A DNA stretch of 54,918 nucleotides from MGIIb-O2 sp002494975 (GTDB lineage Archaea > Thermoplasmatota > Poseidoniia > Poseidoniales > Thalassarchaeaceae), in contig JAOMRN010000007.1 in NCBI GenBank assembly GCA_028355015.1, forward strand, positions 1-54,918, read 5' to 3'. The notes beneath the pieces were generated by a model. It had not been told where the DNA came from and ran no database searches. It was given only the letters and a program-made list of their open reading frames with translations. Position numbers and translations under genes: made by a program. Each line of letters begins with the position of its first letter. Position 1 is the stretch's first letter. This document shows positions 27,790-36,885 of this stretch, in pieces.

Positions 27790-28536
27790 ATGAGTAAGCG
27801 CTGGTATCAAGAAAACCGCCGCGACCCTTGGCGAAGACAGGCTAAATCAAAGGGCTATAGAGCTCGTTCAGCTTACAAATTAAAGCAAATTCAAGAGAAG
27901 TTTGAAGTCATAAGAAAAGGAGATTATGTTCTCGATATTGGGTGCCATCCAGGTGGGTGGACACAAGTTGCGGTAGAAGAAGTAGGCGATGATGGCTATG
28001 TGATAGGAGTAGATTTACTTTCAACGTCCCCCGTAGAAGGTTCTACAATCTTAATAGGCGATATAACAAATCCTAAAACAATAGAACAAATTGATAAAGA
28101 ATTAGAAGGACATTTCCTCAACTGTGTGATTAGCGACATTTCTCCAAGACTAACTGGGAGATATGATACAGATCAGGCAATATCGCTTGAACTCTCTACA
28201 ATGGTCTTAGATGCGGCGATGCCAATACTAACTCCAGGAGGTTCTTTTGTAACAAAAATATTCCAAGGAGTAGGAATTGAAGGATTAATAAATGCGGCGA
28301 AAATGAGGTTTTCTAGTGTACAAAGATATGCACCGACAGCATCTAGAAGTTCATCATCAGAAACATATTTAGTATGCAGAAATAAGTTGCCAAAGGTAAG
28401 AAAAGAAGCAAAGGGAAGGACTGCATATGAGCAACTAAAAGATCATCTAAAGGACTTAGATATAGTCATAGAAGAAGAGGATGAGAATCAAATAGTCTCA
28501 AAAATTGGCTTTAGGAAATATACAAAATCAGAATAA
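27790..28536 (+). CDS. rlmE: rRNA 2'-O-ribose methyltransferase, RlmE/FtsJ family
   Basis: It transfers a methyl group from SAM to a ribose 2'-OH in 23S rRNA. The product has 248 residues. The catalytic tetrad is complete: Lys30 in SAYKLKQI, Asp116 in SDISPR, Lys156 in VTKIFQG and Glu191 in SSETYLV, each eight residues before its E. coli counterpart. The SAM site DIGCHPGGWTQ is at 49-59. The N-terminus is rich in Arg and Lys, as is usual for RNA binding. The start is the first ATG, 56 bases from the divergent thioredoxin-like gene. Confidence 0.94.
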   Translation: MSKRWYQENRRDPWRRQAKSKGYRARSAYKLKQIQEKFEVIRKGDYVLDIGCHPGGWTQVAVEEVGDDGYVIGVDLLSTSPVEGSTILIGDITNPKTIEQIDKELEGHFLNCVISDISPRLTGRYDTDQAISLELSTMVLDAAMPILTPGGSFVTKIFQGVGIEGLINAAKMRFSSVQRYAPTASRSSSSETYLVCRNKLPKVRKEAKGRTAYEQLKDHLKDLDIVIEEEDENQIVSKIGFRKYTKSE

Positions 28537-28582
28537 TTCATTGCGCCTCAATCCGGCACAAATTATATATCTAAATAACAAC

Positions 28583-28620
28583 ATATTATATACCTCTCAC
28601 TTATTGGTAGTGACTAGGAG
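28583..28620 (+). promoter_or_regulatory. Promoter and ribosome site of the rhodopsin gene
   Basis: TATTATATAC at about 28584-28593 is a strong archaeal TATA box (a second, ATTATATAT, lies at 28562-28570). Transcription would start near 28612, leaving a leader of about 18 bases that contains AGGAG at 28616-28620, ten bases before the ATG. A dedicated promoter fits a highly expressed single gene. Confidence 0.6.
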
Positions 28621-28630
28621 AATCTAATCA

Positions 28631-29476
28631 ATGAATGTAAGACGATTATCTAATATAAGCCGAAGAACGAATGCCATGGTAGTTGGAGCCACTATGCTTG
28701 CACTAATGCTAGTGCAAACAGTCAGTGCAGGGACTGTAGATCCTGCAGCAAAGGGTTACAATAACCTACAGATGTTGACTTTCTTCACTTTCTTCGTTGG
28801 CTATATTGCAATGGGTGCAGCCTTTGTATTCTTCCTAGTAGAAAGGAACAATGTAGCACCTCAATTTAGGACTACTATGACTATTTCTGCATTAATTGTA
28901 GGTATTGCAGCAATGCACTATTATTACATGAGGGGAGTTTACATCGAACACGACGTAGTAAGTATACAATACAGATACATGGATTGGATAATTACAGTTC
29001 CACTTATGGCACTCAAGTTTCCAAGCCTTGTAGGAAAAGATGCTATCACAGATTCTAAGGTTGCAGGACTAGGTTTTACTGGAATTTGTTTCCTAGGTGC
29101 AATCGTCATGATAGGATTTGGATATGCTGGAGAAGCTGGCTTGATGAATGGAATGATCGCGCTTATCTTAGGTGGCGCAGGTTGGGCTATGATTATTGTA
29201 GCAACGGGTACACCTTGGACAACTGGTAAAGGAGTAGATAATAGTAAAATTGCTCCTGAGCTAATGTGGTCTACAAATGCTCTAAGATGGTTTATCGTTG
29301 TTGGATGGATCATCTACCCAATTGGTTACCTTTTCAGCCCAGAGGTCGGAATGATGGATAATGTTAGCCAAGAACAGATGGCTGTTCTTTACAACATTGC
29401 AGACATGATTAACAAGATCGGTTTCGGTGTTGTTGCATGGATGGGTGCTAAGAAAGCAACCGAAATGATGGCTTAA
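28631..29476 (+). CDS. Proteorhodopsin-family light-driven ion pump with Lys at the donor position
   Basis: A retinal protein of 281 residues with seven membrane helices after an N-terminal hydrophobic signal-like stretch (about 15-33). The Schiff-base Lys262 lies in ADMINKIGFG, with the counter-ion Asp258. Helix C reads RYMDWIITVPLMALKF: acceptor Asp118, Thr122 and, at the donor site, Lys129 where most proteorhodopsins have Glu. His96, the partner of the acceptor, is present. Met126 at the colour-tuning site predicts green absorption. The Asp and His point to proton pumping; Lys as donor is known from Exiguobacterium rhodopsin. It is flanked by its own promoter and terminator, with no carotenoid or retinal gene next to it. 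Confidence 0.96.
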   Translation: MNVRRLSNISRRTNAMVVGATMLALMLVQTVSAGTVDPAAKGYNNLQMLTFFTFFVGYIAMGAAFVFFLVERNNVAPQFRTTMTISALIVGIAAMHYYYMRGVYIEHDVVSIQYRYMDWIITVPLMALKFPSLVGKDAITDSKVAGLGFTGICFLGAIVMIGFGYAGEAGLMNGMIALILGGAGWAMIIVATGTPWTTGKGVDNSKIAPELMWSTNALRWFIVVGWIIYPIGYLFSPEVGMMDNVSQEQMAVLYNIADMINKIGFGVVAWMGAKKATEMMA

Positions 29477-29515
29477 ATTTATTAAAATTAAAGTGCCAGA
29501 AATACGTAAAGGAAT

Positions 29516-29555
29516 GGCTGGGGAGTTAAATCCTCAGCCTTCCCCTAAATTTTAA
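29516..29555 (+). terminator. Hairpin terminator after the rhodopsin gene
   Basis: GGCTGGGG (29516-29523) pairs with CCTCAGCC (29532-29539), with one G-T pair, around an eight-base loop. An AT-rich run with TTTTAAATT follows. It lies 40 bases past the rhodopsin stop and just before the convergent cupin gene, so it may serve both strands. Confidence 0.5.
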
Positions 29556-29562
29556 ATTAATA

Positions 29563-30015
29563 TTATTCAGAGTTTCTATCGTAAGGCACTATGTTCTGCC
29601 ATTCTGAAGCATCAGATCTAGAAACAATCGCTTCAACCCAATCAGTTTCTGAACAATTGAATACCTCATGGGGAAGTCCCGGTTCAATATAGAACATGTC
29701 ACCTGCACTGTGGACTACTGAATCTCTGCAACCGGGTCCAAATTCATGCCTTACACTCCCTTTCAATAAGAATACCATTACATCAAAATCAACATGAATA
29801 TGAGCTTTTGCAATTCCACCAGGGGGAATAAATGCCTTATTCATTGAAAGTTTAGTAGAAGGAGTATTCTTTGCAGAAAGCCCCGCGCCATATTGGATAT
29901 TATTCCAACCTCTAACTTTGTGGACTTCCCTTAAACCGTGAATACCACCCGCATCTTCTACATATTTTTTCAAGTCGGTCTGCTCACCCTCCAAGGTCAA
30001 TTCTTCTTCGCCCAT
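29563..30015 (-). CDS. Cupin-domain protein
   Basis: A small beta-barrel protein of 150 residues. The first cupin motif is seen in PPGGIAKAHIHVDFDVMVFLLKG (broken here only by family variation) with two His and a following region; the second in DMFYIEPGLPHEV with Gly, Pro and His. These would bind one metal ion. Small cupins range from sugar isomerases to dioxygenases and sensors, so no reaction is assigned. It is convergent with the rhodopsin gene and divergent from the zinc-ribbon/EF-1beta operon. Confidence 0.8.
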   Translation of the reverse strand: MGEEELTLEGEQTDLKKYVEDAGGIHGLREVHKVRGWNNIQYGAGLSAKNTPSTKLSMNKAFIPPGGIAKAHIHVDFDVMVFLLKGSVRHEFGPGCRDSVVHSAGDMFYIEPGLPHEVFNCSETDWVEAIVSRSDASEWQNIVPYDRNSE

Positions 30016-30163
30016 TATACCACTGAACTCTGCAACAAGGAATTACTTACAAAATGACCTGTCTGAGACCTAAAACAGCATACTGAGTAGTATTTTCTAT
30101 TCGGTCTCTTCAATCAAGCCTAAAAAGGGGTGGTGGCTCGCCGGCTTCATCCGAGGAAATAAT

Positions 30164-30331
30164 ATGGCAAGTAGAGCAGAAGTATGTACTTCATCAGGAG
30201 TACCTCTAGTGGACAATAAAAGCACTGCATTCCCATGCCCTGATTGTGGAGAGTCAATCGGTAGAAGCGCTCAATGTCGTACACAGGCTGTTCCTTACAT
30301 TTGCCCTAATTGTGGATTCCAAGGACCTTGA
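30164..30331 (+). CDS. Small zinc-ribbon protein, predicted RNA-binding (COG2888 type)
   Basis: A gene of only 55 codons plus stop, ATGGCAAGTAGA to CCTTGA. Two CxxC pairs, CPDC (residues 25-28) and CPNC (47-50), with extra Cys at 8 and 38, form the zinc ribbon. It ends in CGFQGP. Archaeal proteins of this type are predicted to act in translation and typically lie directly upstream of elongation factor 1-beta, as here with a 14-base gap. That conserved neighbourhood is the strongest argument for the call. Confidence 0.88.
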   Translation: MASRAEVCTSSGVPLVDNKSTAFPCPDCGESIGRSAQCRTQAVPYICPNCGFQGP

Positions 30332-30345
30332 AACTGGTGTTAATT

Positions 30346-30612
30346 ATGGGTCACGTCGTTGTAAAATATAAAGTAACTATCAATAATCCTGAAGATGGAT
30401 CTCCTGATTATCAGTCGATGGCTGATATGATTGATTCTTTTGAGGAAGTTCAAGCAGTAGAAATCAAACCTCTAGCCTTTGGTATGATGTTCATCGAAGT
30501 TCAAGTAGTTCTTGGTGAAGGAGAAGGCATTGTAGATGAATTCGAACAAAGAGTTAGATCAGTAAATCCACTAGTTGGACAAATAGAAGCATTAGAAATG
30601 GGACGACTTTAG
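30346..30612 (+). CDS. Elongation factor 1-beta, archaeal
   Basis: The guanine nucleotide exchange factor for EF-1alpha, recycling it from GDP to GTP form during translation. From the ATG at 30346 the product has 88 residues, the archaeal family length; an upstream start would overlap the zinc-ribbon stop. It shows the family core VVVKYKVTINNPE at the start and the ending FEQRVRSVNPLVGQIEALEM, similar to the C-terminal domain of eukaryotic EF1B. It is the second gene of a two-gene operon and convergent with truD, 28 bases away. Confidence 0.93.
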   Translation: MGHVVVKYKVTINNPEDGSPDYQSMADMIDSFEEVQAVEIKPLAFGMMFIEVQVVLGEGEGIVDEFEQRVRSVNPLVGQIEALEMGRL

Positions 30613-30640
30613 TTCATTTCAAAAGTTGCTTAAGCCTTAG

Positions 30641-32038
30641 TCAATAATGGTCTAAAGGTGAACGCATTAATTCACGCATTAGAACTGTCGCATACGTCCC
30701 AGGAGGTAGTATGAATTTGACTCTAAGATTAGCACCCTCATAATCCCATAAATCATTATTTTTAGGCCCAGCCTCCCAGCGTTTTGATACAGAGGATTCT
30801 GGAATTTCAGGTACTTCTTCTATAGAAAAATCACGAAACATCACAGATAATGGCCTACGTGTGCCACTAGTTGTTAAACGAGGTATTGCTGAAACTCTCC
30901 ATTTTATTGAATCTAAATTCGTATCTACTAAAGCCTTCTTCTCAACATCTCCTGGCTTACCACTAGCCATTATTACATCATTACCTGGCAGAATCCCAGT
31001 TACAGCTAATCGGCCTAGATGGCAGTTCCTCCTACATCTTTCTAAATTTGTTTCACTAACTTCAGATAATTTGCCGACATCAATTCTACCACTAGCTAAA
31101 ATAGGTGCGACTAAATCACCAATAACAGGTTCAACTAAACTAATATCTGATTTAAGTCGGCCAGCAAGAGCATGATTAAATGCTAAAGATTGTAAAGAAT
31201 GTACAGTTAACAATTGTAATGATGCCGGCATCGTTTTGTATGCCTTAACCCAATTATCTGGTTGATTTTGCAAGCTTTCTAACATACTTCTTTCGTAACC
31301 TAGATGCTTTGGAATGATTTCAAGACACTTTTCAGGATCTTTTGTTTCGCGCCACATAGTTCTGACTTTATCGGTTTCCTCACCATCATTTAGACCCTCC
31401 ATTCCAAGATACAAATTTACTGCTTCTTCGAAATCGTCGGATACAACTGCGCGCCCTACCTCCGGTGTCACAGGCCTAGTAGAACCGAAACGCTGAGGTC
31501 CTATCCAATTAGGAAATATATTTTCACCTAATTTATCTGACATTTTAGATACTAAATCTAATACTCTCCGCATTGCCTCTTTTCCTTCCAGAGGTGTACC
31601 ATCTGAATCACAACACCCCCTTACAGTTATTGCGAAACGATTCCCGTCGTGATCAGACATTCCGATCTTTTGGTGAGTTCTACCTAAAATTTCTAATGTC
31701 GTATCTGGGATACTTACTTCCTCTACTCTTTTCTGAGGAGCATCTATCACTAGTAACTGAGTAGTAATTGCACGTTTATCTTTCAATCCAGAAGAAAATA
31801 TACGATTCCGATTTATCCCACACGCTCTGGCCAGCCTCTTAAGATATCTATTTGTTTCCCAATTGACTAATGTTGCTCTGACTACAGTAAATCTTCCTTT
31901 AGGATCTAGTGCAGGGATTGATGATACTTCTTCTACCCTAAAGTCTTCTACACGTACTTTCAAAATTCCGCCAATACCATGGCCTTCAACAGCACCTGAA
32001 CCAAAGCCAAGATATTCTTCAATGGACTGATTATCCAT
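30641..32038 (-). CDS. truD: tRNA pseudouridine synthase D
   Basis: It isomerises uridine 13 in tRNA. From the ATG at 32038 (MDNQSIEEYLGF) the product has 465 residues; the 40-codon upstream extension overlaps rpoL and lacks family similarity. The catalytic Asp87 sits in the TruD signature GLKDKRAITTQ. The TRUD insertion domain spans about 160-370, typical of the larger archaeal and eukaryotic members. It starts 13 bases after the rpoL stop, so the two are probably co-transcribed. It converges with EF-1beta. Confidence 0.94.
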   Translation of the reverse strand: MDNQSIEEYLGFGSGAVEGHGIGGILKVRVEDFRVEEVSSIPALDPKGRFTVVRATLVNWETNRYLKRLARACGINRNRIFSSGLKDKRAITTQLLVIDAPQKRVEEVSIPDTTLEILGRTHQKIGMSDHDGNRFAITVRGCCDSDGTPLEGKEAMRRVLDLVSKMSDKLGENIFPNWIGPQRFGSTRPVTPEVGRAVVSDDFEEAVNLYLGMEGLNDGEETDKVRTMWRETKDPEKCLEIIPKHLGYERSMLESLQNQPDNWVKAYKTMPASLQLLTVHSLQSLAFNHALAGRLKSDISLVEPVIGDLVAPILASGRIDVGKLSEVSETNLERCRRNCHLGRLAVTGILPGNDVIMASGKPGDVEKKALVDTNLDSIKWRVSAIPRLTTSGTRRPLSVMFRDFSIEEVPEIPESSVSKRWEAGPKNNDLWDYEGANLRVKFILPPGTYATVLMRELMRSPLDHY

Positions 32039-32051
32039 ATTACAACAACGC

Positions 32052-32309
32052 TTAGAGTTTGAGGTTGGAGTATTCTTTGTTAATTCCTGCACAAAGGTCA
32101 CGGAATACTTTCTCTGCTTTTTTACCTTTAACACAACGAACGTACAGTTCAGGTTCATCCAAATCTGGATGCTTTTGGAAATAATTTGAGTATTCTACAT
32201 CCTTACTCTCGTTCAATCTTGAACGGAACAATTGCAGGGTTGAATGGTTCTCTCCGATAATTCTGAGACGAAGTTCGGTTCCTTCGTTTTTTAGCACCTT
32301 GATTGGCAT
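32052..32309 (-). CDS. rpoL: DNA-directed RNA polymerase subunit L
   Basis: The small subunit that pairs with subunit D to form the assembly platform of archaeal RNA polymerase, like eukaryotic Rpb11. From ATG 32309 (MPIKVLKNEGTELRL) the product has 85 residues, the family size. The conserved stretch GENHSTLQLFRSRL, then DVEYSNYFQKHP, matches RpoL. The frame stays open upstream (ATGs at 32378 and 32405), but the extra 23-32 residues lack similarity and would run almost into the divergent exporter gene, so I prefer the short start. Confidence 0.9.
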   Translation of the reverse strand: MPIKVLKNEGTELRLRIIGENHSTLQLFRSRLNESKDVEYSNYFQKHPDLDEPELYVRCVKGKKAEKVFRDLCAGINKEYSNLKL

Positions 32310-32420
32310 AAGACAACCGCTCGACTCGACACTCCTTTTTGAGGGCTTGCCTCTGAATGCAGGACCCTTCTGGTCCATGTAGCGGTCTAAGTTTAACACC
32401 GACATTGATTCGGGCAAGCA

Positions 32421-34979
32421 ATGGTGGGGGCGGATTCAAGTGAAGAAAGGCTCGCTGAAACTTTCAGTAGATTGGCACCAGCAATCCTTTTTGTGAGTTT
32501 GTTATTAACTGTAATAACCGCTTCCGCACTTCTTCCACTACCTGAATTCACAACCGATCTTTCTTCATTTGCGCCGGAAAATGATGCAAAAGAAGCGGAA
32601 GAACGTATGGACTTAGTTATGACAAGTACACCAAATAGAATATATGTTCAAGTAAATCCTAGTGAGGAAGGAGCTAATGTCCTTGAGATAGGTGCTTTAC
32701 AGCAAATGGCTAATGATTTGGAAAATATTAATTTGATATTTGGAGAAAATATCGTATCTCACATAAATGTTGCAAATATTCTGGATAATATTCTCAAAGA
32801 AAGAGATAACCAGAGTAGAACCATACAAAATTTTCAAGAATGGGATGATTTACTTACTGCAATAATTAATGAAAATGAGAAGTGTACTGATGTAATAGGA
32901 AATGACCAAGCAATAGCATCTGCAACATTTGCTAGAGACGCTCTACTCAACAAAGATTTTGATTACATTGGAGTTTGTGATTGGATAGAGGGGCAGGGTG
33001 GATCATCTACCCCTATAGCATCAAGCGCAATGTGGGTAATAGAAGTCGATGGAGGTCTTGATTCTAAAGAGAGGCAAGATTTGTCTAAAGGAATAAGAGA
33101 ATATCTGAGTGAAAACATCAGTAGTGATGAAAATTCGGTAATAAATTATGGAGTGATTTCTGATGACCTAATTAGTAATGACATAAATGATACTACTTTA
33201 GATAATTTCATTTGGTTACTGTTGTTAGCAATTATAGTAGTAGTATTTGTTCTCTCAATAGTTTTCCGATCATTTTTGATGATTGCTGCACCATTGCTAG
33301 GACTTTCTGCTGCTCTGATATGGACTTATGGGACTATAACCATCCTAGGCAGACCATTTTCAATACTCGAAGTGGCAGTAGCGCCGGTCGTATTTGGATT
33401 AGGGATAGATTACGCCATACATCTACAGAGAGGTTATGAAGAAGCAAAAGAAAATACTTCTTCTGCAGCTCATGCATGGATTAAGTCATTCTCAATTATC
33501 AGAGTGGCGTTGACATTAGCAGTAATCACTACTGTTTCTGCTTTCTTAGCTAGTTCACTATCACCACTACCCCCCCTACGAACTTTTGGCATAACTTTAG
33601 CATTAGGGGTAGTTTGCGCATTTATTGCCAGTACCGTTACAGTCGGTGCATTACATGTAGTAGTAGAAAAGACTACAGGGATTAAGAAAAGAAGATCTAT
33701 TAATGTTTCAGAATTTGCTAATATAGCAACTCGAATACAACAAAGAAATACCGCTCGTATACTATTAGTAGTCGTTTTATTAACCACTAGTTCAGTGTTC
33801 CTAGCAGGGACAAAGTTAGACACCAGTTTCGAATTAACAGACTTCTTGTCTGAAGATGATATGCCGATTATGGAAGTCAGATCTGACATTTATGATTCAT
33901 ATGATGCTGCTGCATGGAAATCTGTGACTATACTAATAGAGCCGAATCAAGGCGAGGACTCATTAAGTGGTGAAAGAGATATACTTAGAGGGTTAGAATT
34001 CTTAGACATAAGAATATCAGCTATACCTGATGTAGTGACGCCGATAAATACGAACTCACAAAGACCCTCATACGATGGTTTGTACCCGATATTGAGAGAT
34101 GCAGTTGAAATGGATTCAACATTTGGAGATTCTTATCACCTAGGTATTTTTGATGGAGAATTGGACGTTAGTGATGGCTTTGAAGAGGGAGACATTTCAT
34201 TAGCAATTCATTCATTACTTCTTAATGATTCAATCGGTGAACCTCTACGAGGTCAAACGTGGGCAGAAAGAACTTCAATGCATGTTGCACTGACCGAAGA
34301 TAATTCTTCATTGAAATATCTGAAAATTAGAGTAGACGTCATAGCAGAGACAAGTGAACAGACTTCTAATTTAGCTGAAGAGTTTGAGAAACAAGCAAAA
34401 CAACTCGAAAATGATGGATATATTGATGCAGAAGTACATATCGGCGGTGAAGTAATGATGATACATAGTATATTTTCAGGATTAGTTGTCTCACAGGTTG
34501 AATCTACAGGAGTAAGTTTGTTAGTATCTATATTTGTATTATTTGTATTGACTAGAAGATTGGGGCAATCATTAGTTGTAATTCTACCAGTCGGAATAGC
34601 AGGTTCATGGGTGGTTGGATCTATGGCAATTCTAGGACTGAATTGGAATGTTTTGACTATTATGATTACTGCATTGACAGTAGGATTAGGAATCGATTAT
34701 TCCATACATGTATGGAGAAGTTTTGAGGCTAATCGAAATTCAGGATTGGGAATATGGGATTCTATGAGAAATATGTATGCGACAACAGGTACAGCTTTGA
34801 TTATGTCAGCAGGTACAACTATATGTGGATTTTTAGTACTGAAATTATCGCCAATTCCAGTCATACAAGACTTTGGAATTGTTAGTTCAATTTCAGTAGC
34901 CTTCTCACTGATATTGGCATTATTTGTTTTACCGGGGTTATTAGCTGCAGAGGTTAAAACATCAAATCTTGAGAATTAA
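32421..34979 (+). CDS. RND/MMPL-family membrane exporter, small paralogue
   Basis: A product of 852 residues with the duplicated RND architecture. The first helix is at about 18-38, followed by an outer domain to about 270, a helix bundle with GLGIDYAIHLQRG near residue 330, then a second helix, outer domain and bundle with GLGIDYSIHVWRS near 755. These motifs and the lack of a bacterial-type fusion partner fit archaeal HAE3-type exporters. It is shorter than the 21342-24437 paralogue and has an ordinary ATG start. It is divergent from rpoL and overlaps the convergent DUF2240-like gene by four bases. Substrate unknown, probably a lipid or other hydrophobic molecule. Confidence 0.87.
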   Translation: MVGADSSEERLAETFSRLAPAILFVSLLLTVITASALLPLPEFTTDLSSFAPENDAKEAEERMDLVMTSTPNRIYVQVNPSEEGANVLEIGALQQMANDLENINLIFGENIVSHINVANILDNILKERDNQSRTIQNFQEWDDLLTAIINENEKCTDVIGNDQAIASATFARDALLNKDFDYIGVCDWIEGQGGSSTPIASSAMWVIEVDGGLDSKERQDLSKGIREYLSENISSDENSVINYGVISDDLISNDINDTTLDNFIWLLLLAIIVVVFVLSIVFRSFLMIAAPLLGLSAALIWTYGTITILGRPFSILEVAVAPVVFGLGIDYAIHLQRGYEEAKENTSSAAHAWIKSFSIIRVALTLAVITTVSAFLASSLSPLPPLRTFGITLALGVVCAFIASTVTVGALHVVVEKTTGIKKRRSINVSEFANIATRIQQRNTARILLVVVLLTTSSVFLAGTKLDTSFELTDFLSEDDMPIMEVRSDIYDSYDAAAWKSVTILIEPNQGEDSLSGERDILRGLEFLDIRISAIPDVVTPINTNSQRPSYDGLYPILRDAVEMDSTFGDSYHLGIFDGELDVSDGFEEGDISLAIHSLLLNDSIGEPLRGQTWAERTSMHVALTEDNSSLKYLKIRVDVIAETSEQTSNLAEEFEKQAKQLENDGYIDAEVHIGGEVMMIHSIFSGLVVSQVESTGVSLLVSIFVLFVLTRRLGQSLVVILPVGIAGSWVVGSMAILGLNWNVLTIMITALTVGLGIDYSIHVWRSFEANRNSGLGIWDSMRNMYATTGTALIMSAGTTICGFLVLKLSPIPVIQDFGIVSSISVAFSLILALFVLPGLLAAEVKTSNLEN

Positions 34980-35563
34980 ACTGTTTCAATAACAGAAACA
35001 ATCTCAACCATATCTAATCCTTGTTCTCTGGCAACTAATGCTAAAGCCATCCAGAGAGTAACCGGCCCTAAGGAGCGTCTTTTTCTCTGTGCCCTCCTAA
35101 CTACTTCCCTATTCTCAAGCCTGGATTGATGAGAAATTAGCTTTATCAATTGGGGGATATTACCCTCTGATCGGTCAGGTGGCCTGTCAATCACCTGTGT
35201 CGATTGAGGATTTGATTGAATGACATTAACAACTATCTGAGATTCTACTGTTTCTTCAATTTTTGAAATAATATTATCATCAGAAACAAAAATCGGCGGA
35301 TTTGAAATTAGCCGATATATCGGCCTCCAACCTAATTTAGGTTGGATTTCTTCGACACCTTCAGCAGATTTAAGAAGATTATTGTCGTTTATCAGCCATC
35401 CAGATTCAGATAATTTATCGATTGCTATTTTAGCATCATTGGGTCCCATCCATTGTAATTCGAGAGACCAAAAACGAATCATGTCTGAAATTTCAACTTG
35501 GTTTGATTCTGAAAAACTCACGAAAAGCAAACGAGAAATTTCATCAATTGAGCCATCAGACAT
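34976..35563 (-). CDS. DUF2240-like archaeal protein of unknown function
   Basis: From the ATG at 35563 (MSDGSIDEISRLL) the product has 195 residues; an upstream start adds 24 residues without similarity. The N-terminal part, with SLELQWMGPNDAKIAIDKL then a LINDN turn, and the C-terminal LWMALALVAREQG remind me of archaeal DUF2240 proteins, which often have a winged-helix-like first domain. I cannot verify this match from sequence alone. A basic patch RRAQRKRRS near the end suggests nucleic-acid binding. It is soluble and has no signal peptide. Confidence 0.6.
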   Translation of the reverse strand: MSDGSIDEISRLLFVSFSESNQVEISDMIRFWSLELQWMGPNDAKIAIDKLSESGWLINDNNLLKSAEGVEEIQPKLGWRPIYRLISNPPIFVSDDNIISKIEETVESQIVVNVIQSNPQSTQVIDRPPDRSEGNIPQLIKLISHQSRLENREVVRRAQRKRRSLGPVTLWMALALVAREQGLDMVEIVSVIETV

Positions 35564-35673
35564 ATTTACAAAATCCCAGACTATGTGATATGACTTGATT
35601 GTTTCTAAATAATTTGTAAACATTAATACCGTCACTTGAATAATGGGTGCCCCATCCGGACTTACGATTGTTT

Positions 35674-36885
35674 ATGGCAAATGAGTACGTTGCAAGAGAT
35701 CCACGTACTGGTAAAGTAATCGAAAGTAGAGAGAGAACAGTAGAACTAGACATCAGGTCGCTTCAACCAATAGATGGTGCATGGCAAAGAATTCCAGTTT
35801 ATGAAATCCTAAAATTAGCATCTGGAGATATTGAACAATTACAATTATCACTTACTAATGGGGGGGGCTTCGTAAGAAGAATTGACGGAATAAGGGCATT
35901 AAGTAGGGTTTATGAGAATTTGATACCGAAGGCTCATGAAACTTTACTAGAGGCATTAGATGATGATGATCCTGGAATAAGAATCGCAGGGCTGGAAGTA
36001 ATGCCGGGGTTCTCACTAAAGTTGCATACTGATTTGATGATTTATCTATCCGATAGATTACAAGATAATGATTTGGATGTCAGATTAACTTCCATGCAGA
36101 CACTTCAGAAAATGTCCCCTATATTTCCGTCCGGGTGCGAAGATATTCTAAGAAGAGAGTTAAGACACAAAGACAAAATTCATAGAAAAAGTGCTTTTGA
36201 AGCATTAAGATTAACCAGCATTGCATGGCCTGAAAGCGGTTGTTTACATTTAGATGAATTAATCCGAGAAGAGGAAGTTGATTTGAGGAGGAGAGGGTCA
36301 AAAATCCTACGTAATATTGCAGCTAAGGGGGGTTCTACAGGATGGGATTTAATCGGATGGTCTCTAGAAGATGAAGATGCACAAGTTAGAAGGAATGCAT
36401 CACAATGCCTAGTCACTCTCGCAAACTCAGAACCAAGAATCGCATTAATACTAGTAGAAAATGCACTAAATGATGAAGATACAAAAGTTCGTAATTCAGT
36501 CATCCGGGCTATGAAAAAGTTAGACATGCAGAGCCCGAGAGTTACTGATATGATACTAAGAGGAGCAAGGTCAAAAGACTTGAATCTCAGAAAGGCTTGC
36601 ATTGATCAGCTTTCAATCATATTAACTGGTGATCGTTTAAGAGAAAGTGCGGCCGAACTGCTTCGTCAAGAAACAGACCCTGCACTCAGAAAACGCCTTG
36701 CTGCTCTATCTATAGATCTAGAGTTAGATGGCACGGAAACAGAGAAAAACAGATTTTTAGCGCCAGTCGAAAAAGTCGATGATGAAGACATACAGGAATT
36801 TACAATGCCTATTAAGCCGGACAAGCCGAAGGGTGAACATGATAAACAGAAGGCAAGTCGGCCAAAACCAGAGGACTTACGATGA
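35674..36885 (+). CDS. HEAT-repeat scaffold protein
   Basis: From ATG 35674 the product has 403 residues. Residues about 65-360 are helical HEAT or PBS-lyase-type repeats of 31-37 residues, with recurrent patterns such as DDDDPGIRIAGLEVM, DNDLDVRLTSMQTL and DEDAQVRRNASQCLVTLA. The last 50 residues are charged and probably unstructured. HEAT arrays act as binding platforms; the partner is unknown. Its stop overlaps the next start (ATGA), so it opens the operon with the small unknown gene, a DEAD-box helicase, TusA and RibA. An RNA-related role is suggested by that company only. Confidence 0.82.
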   Translation: MANEYVARDPRTGKVIESRERTVELDIRSLQPIDGAWQRIPVYEILKLASGDIEQLQLSLTNGGGFVRRIDGIRALSRVYENLIPKAHETLLEALDDDDPGIRIAGLEVMPGFSLKLHTDLMIYLSDRLQDNDLDVRLTSMQTLQKMSPIFPSGCEDILRRELRHKDKIHRKSAFEALRLTSIAWPESGCLHLDELIREEEVDLRRRGSKILRNIAAKGGSTGWDLIGWSLEDEDAQVRRNASQCLVTLANSEPRIALILVENALNDEDTKVRNSVIRAMKKLDMQSPRVTDMILRGARSKDLNLRKACIDQLSIILTGDRLRESAAELLRQETDPALRKRLAALSIDLELDGTETEKNRFLAPVEKVDDEDIQEFTMPIKPDKPKGEHDKQKASRPKPEDLR

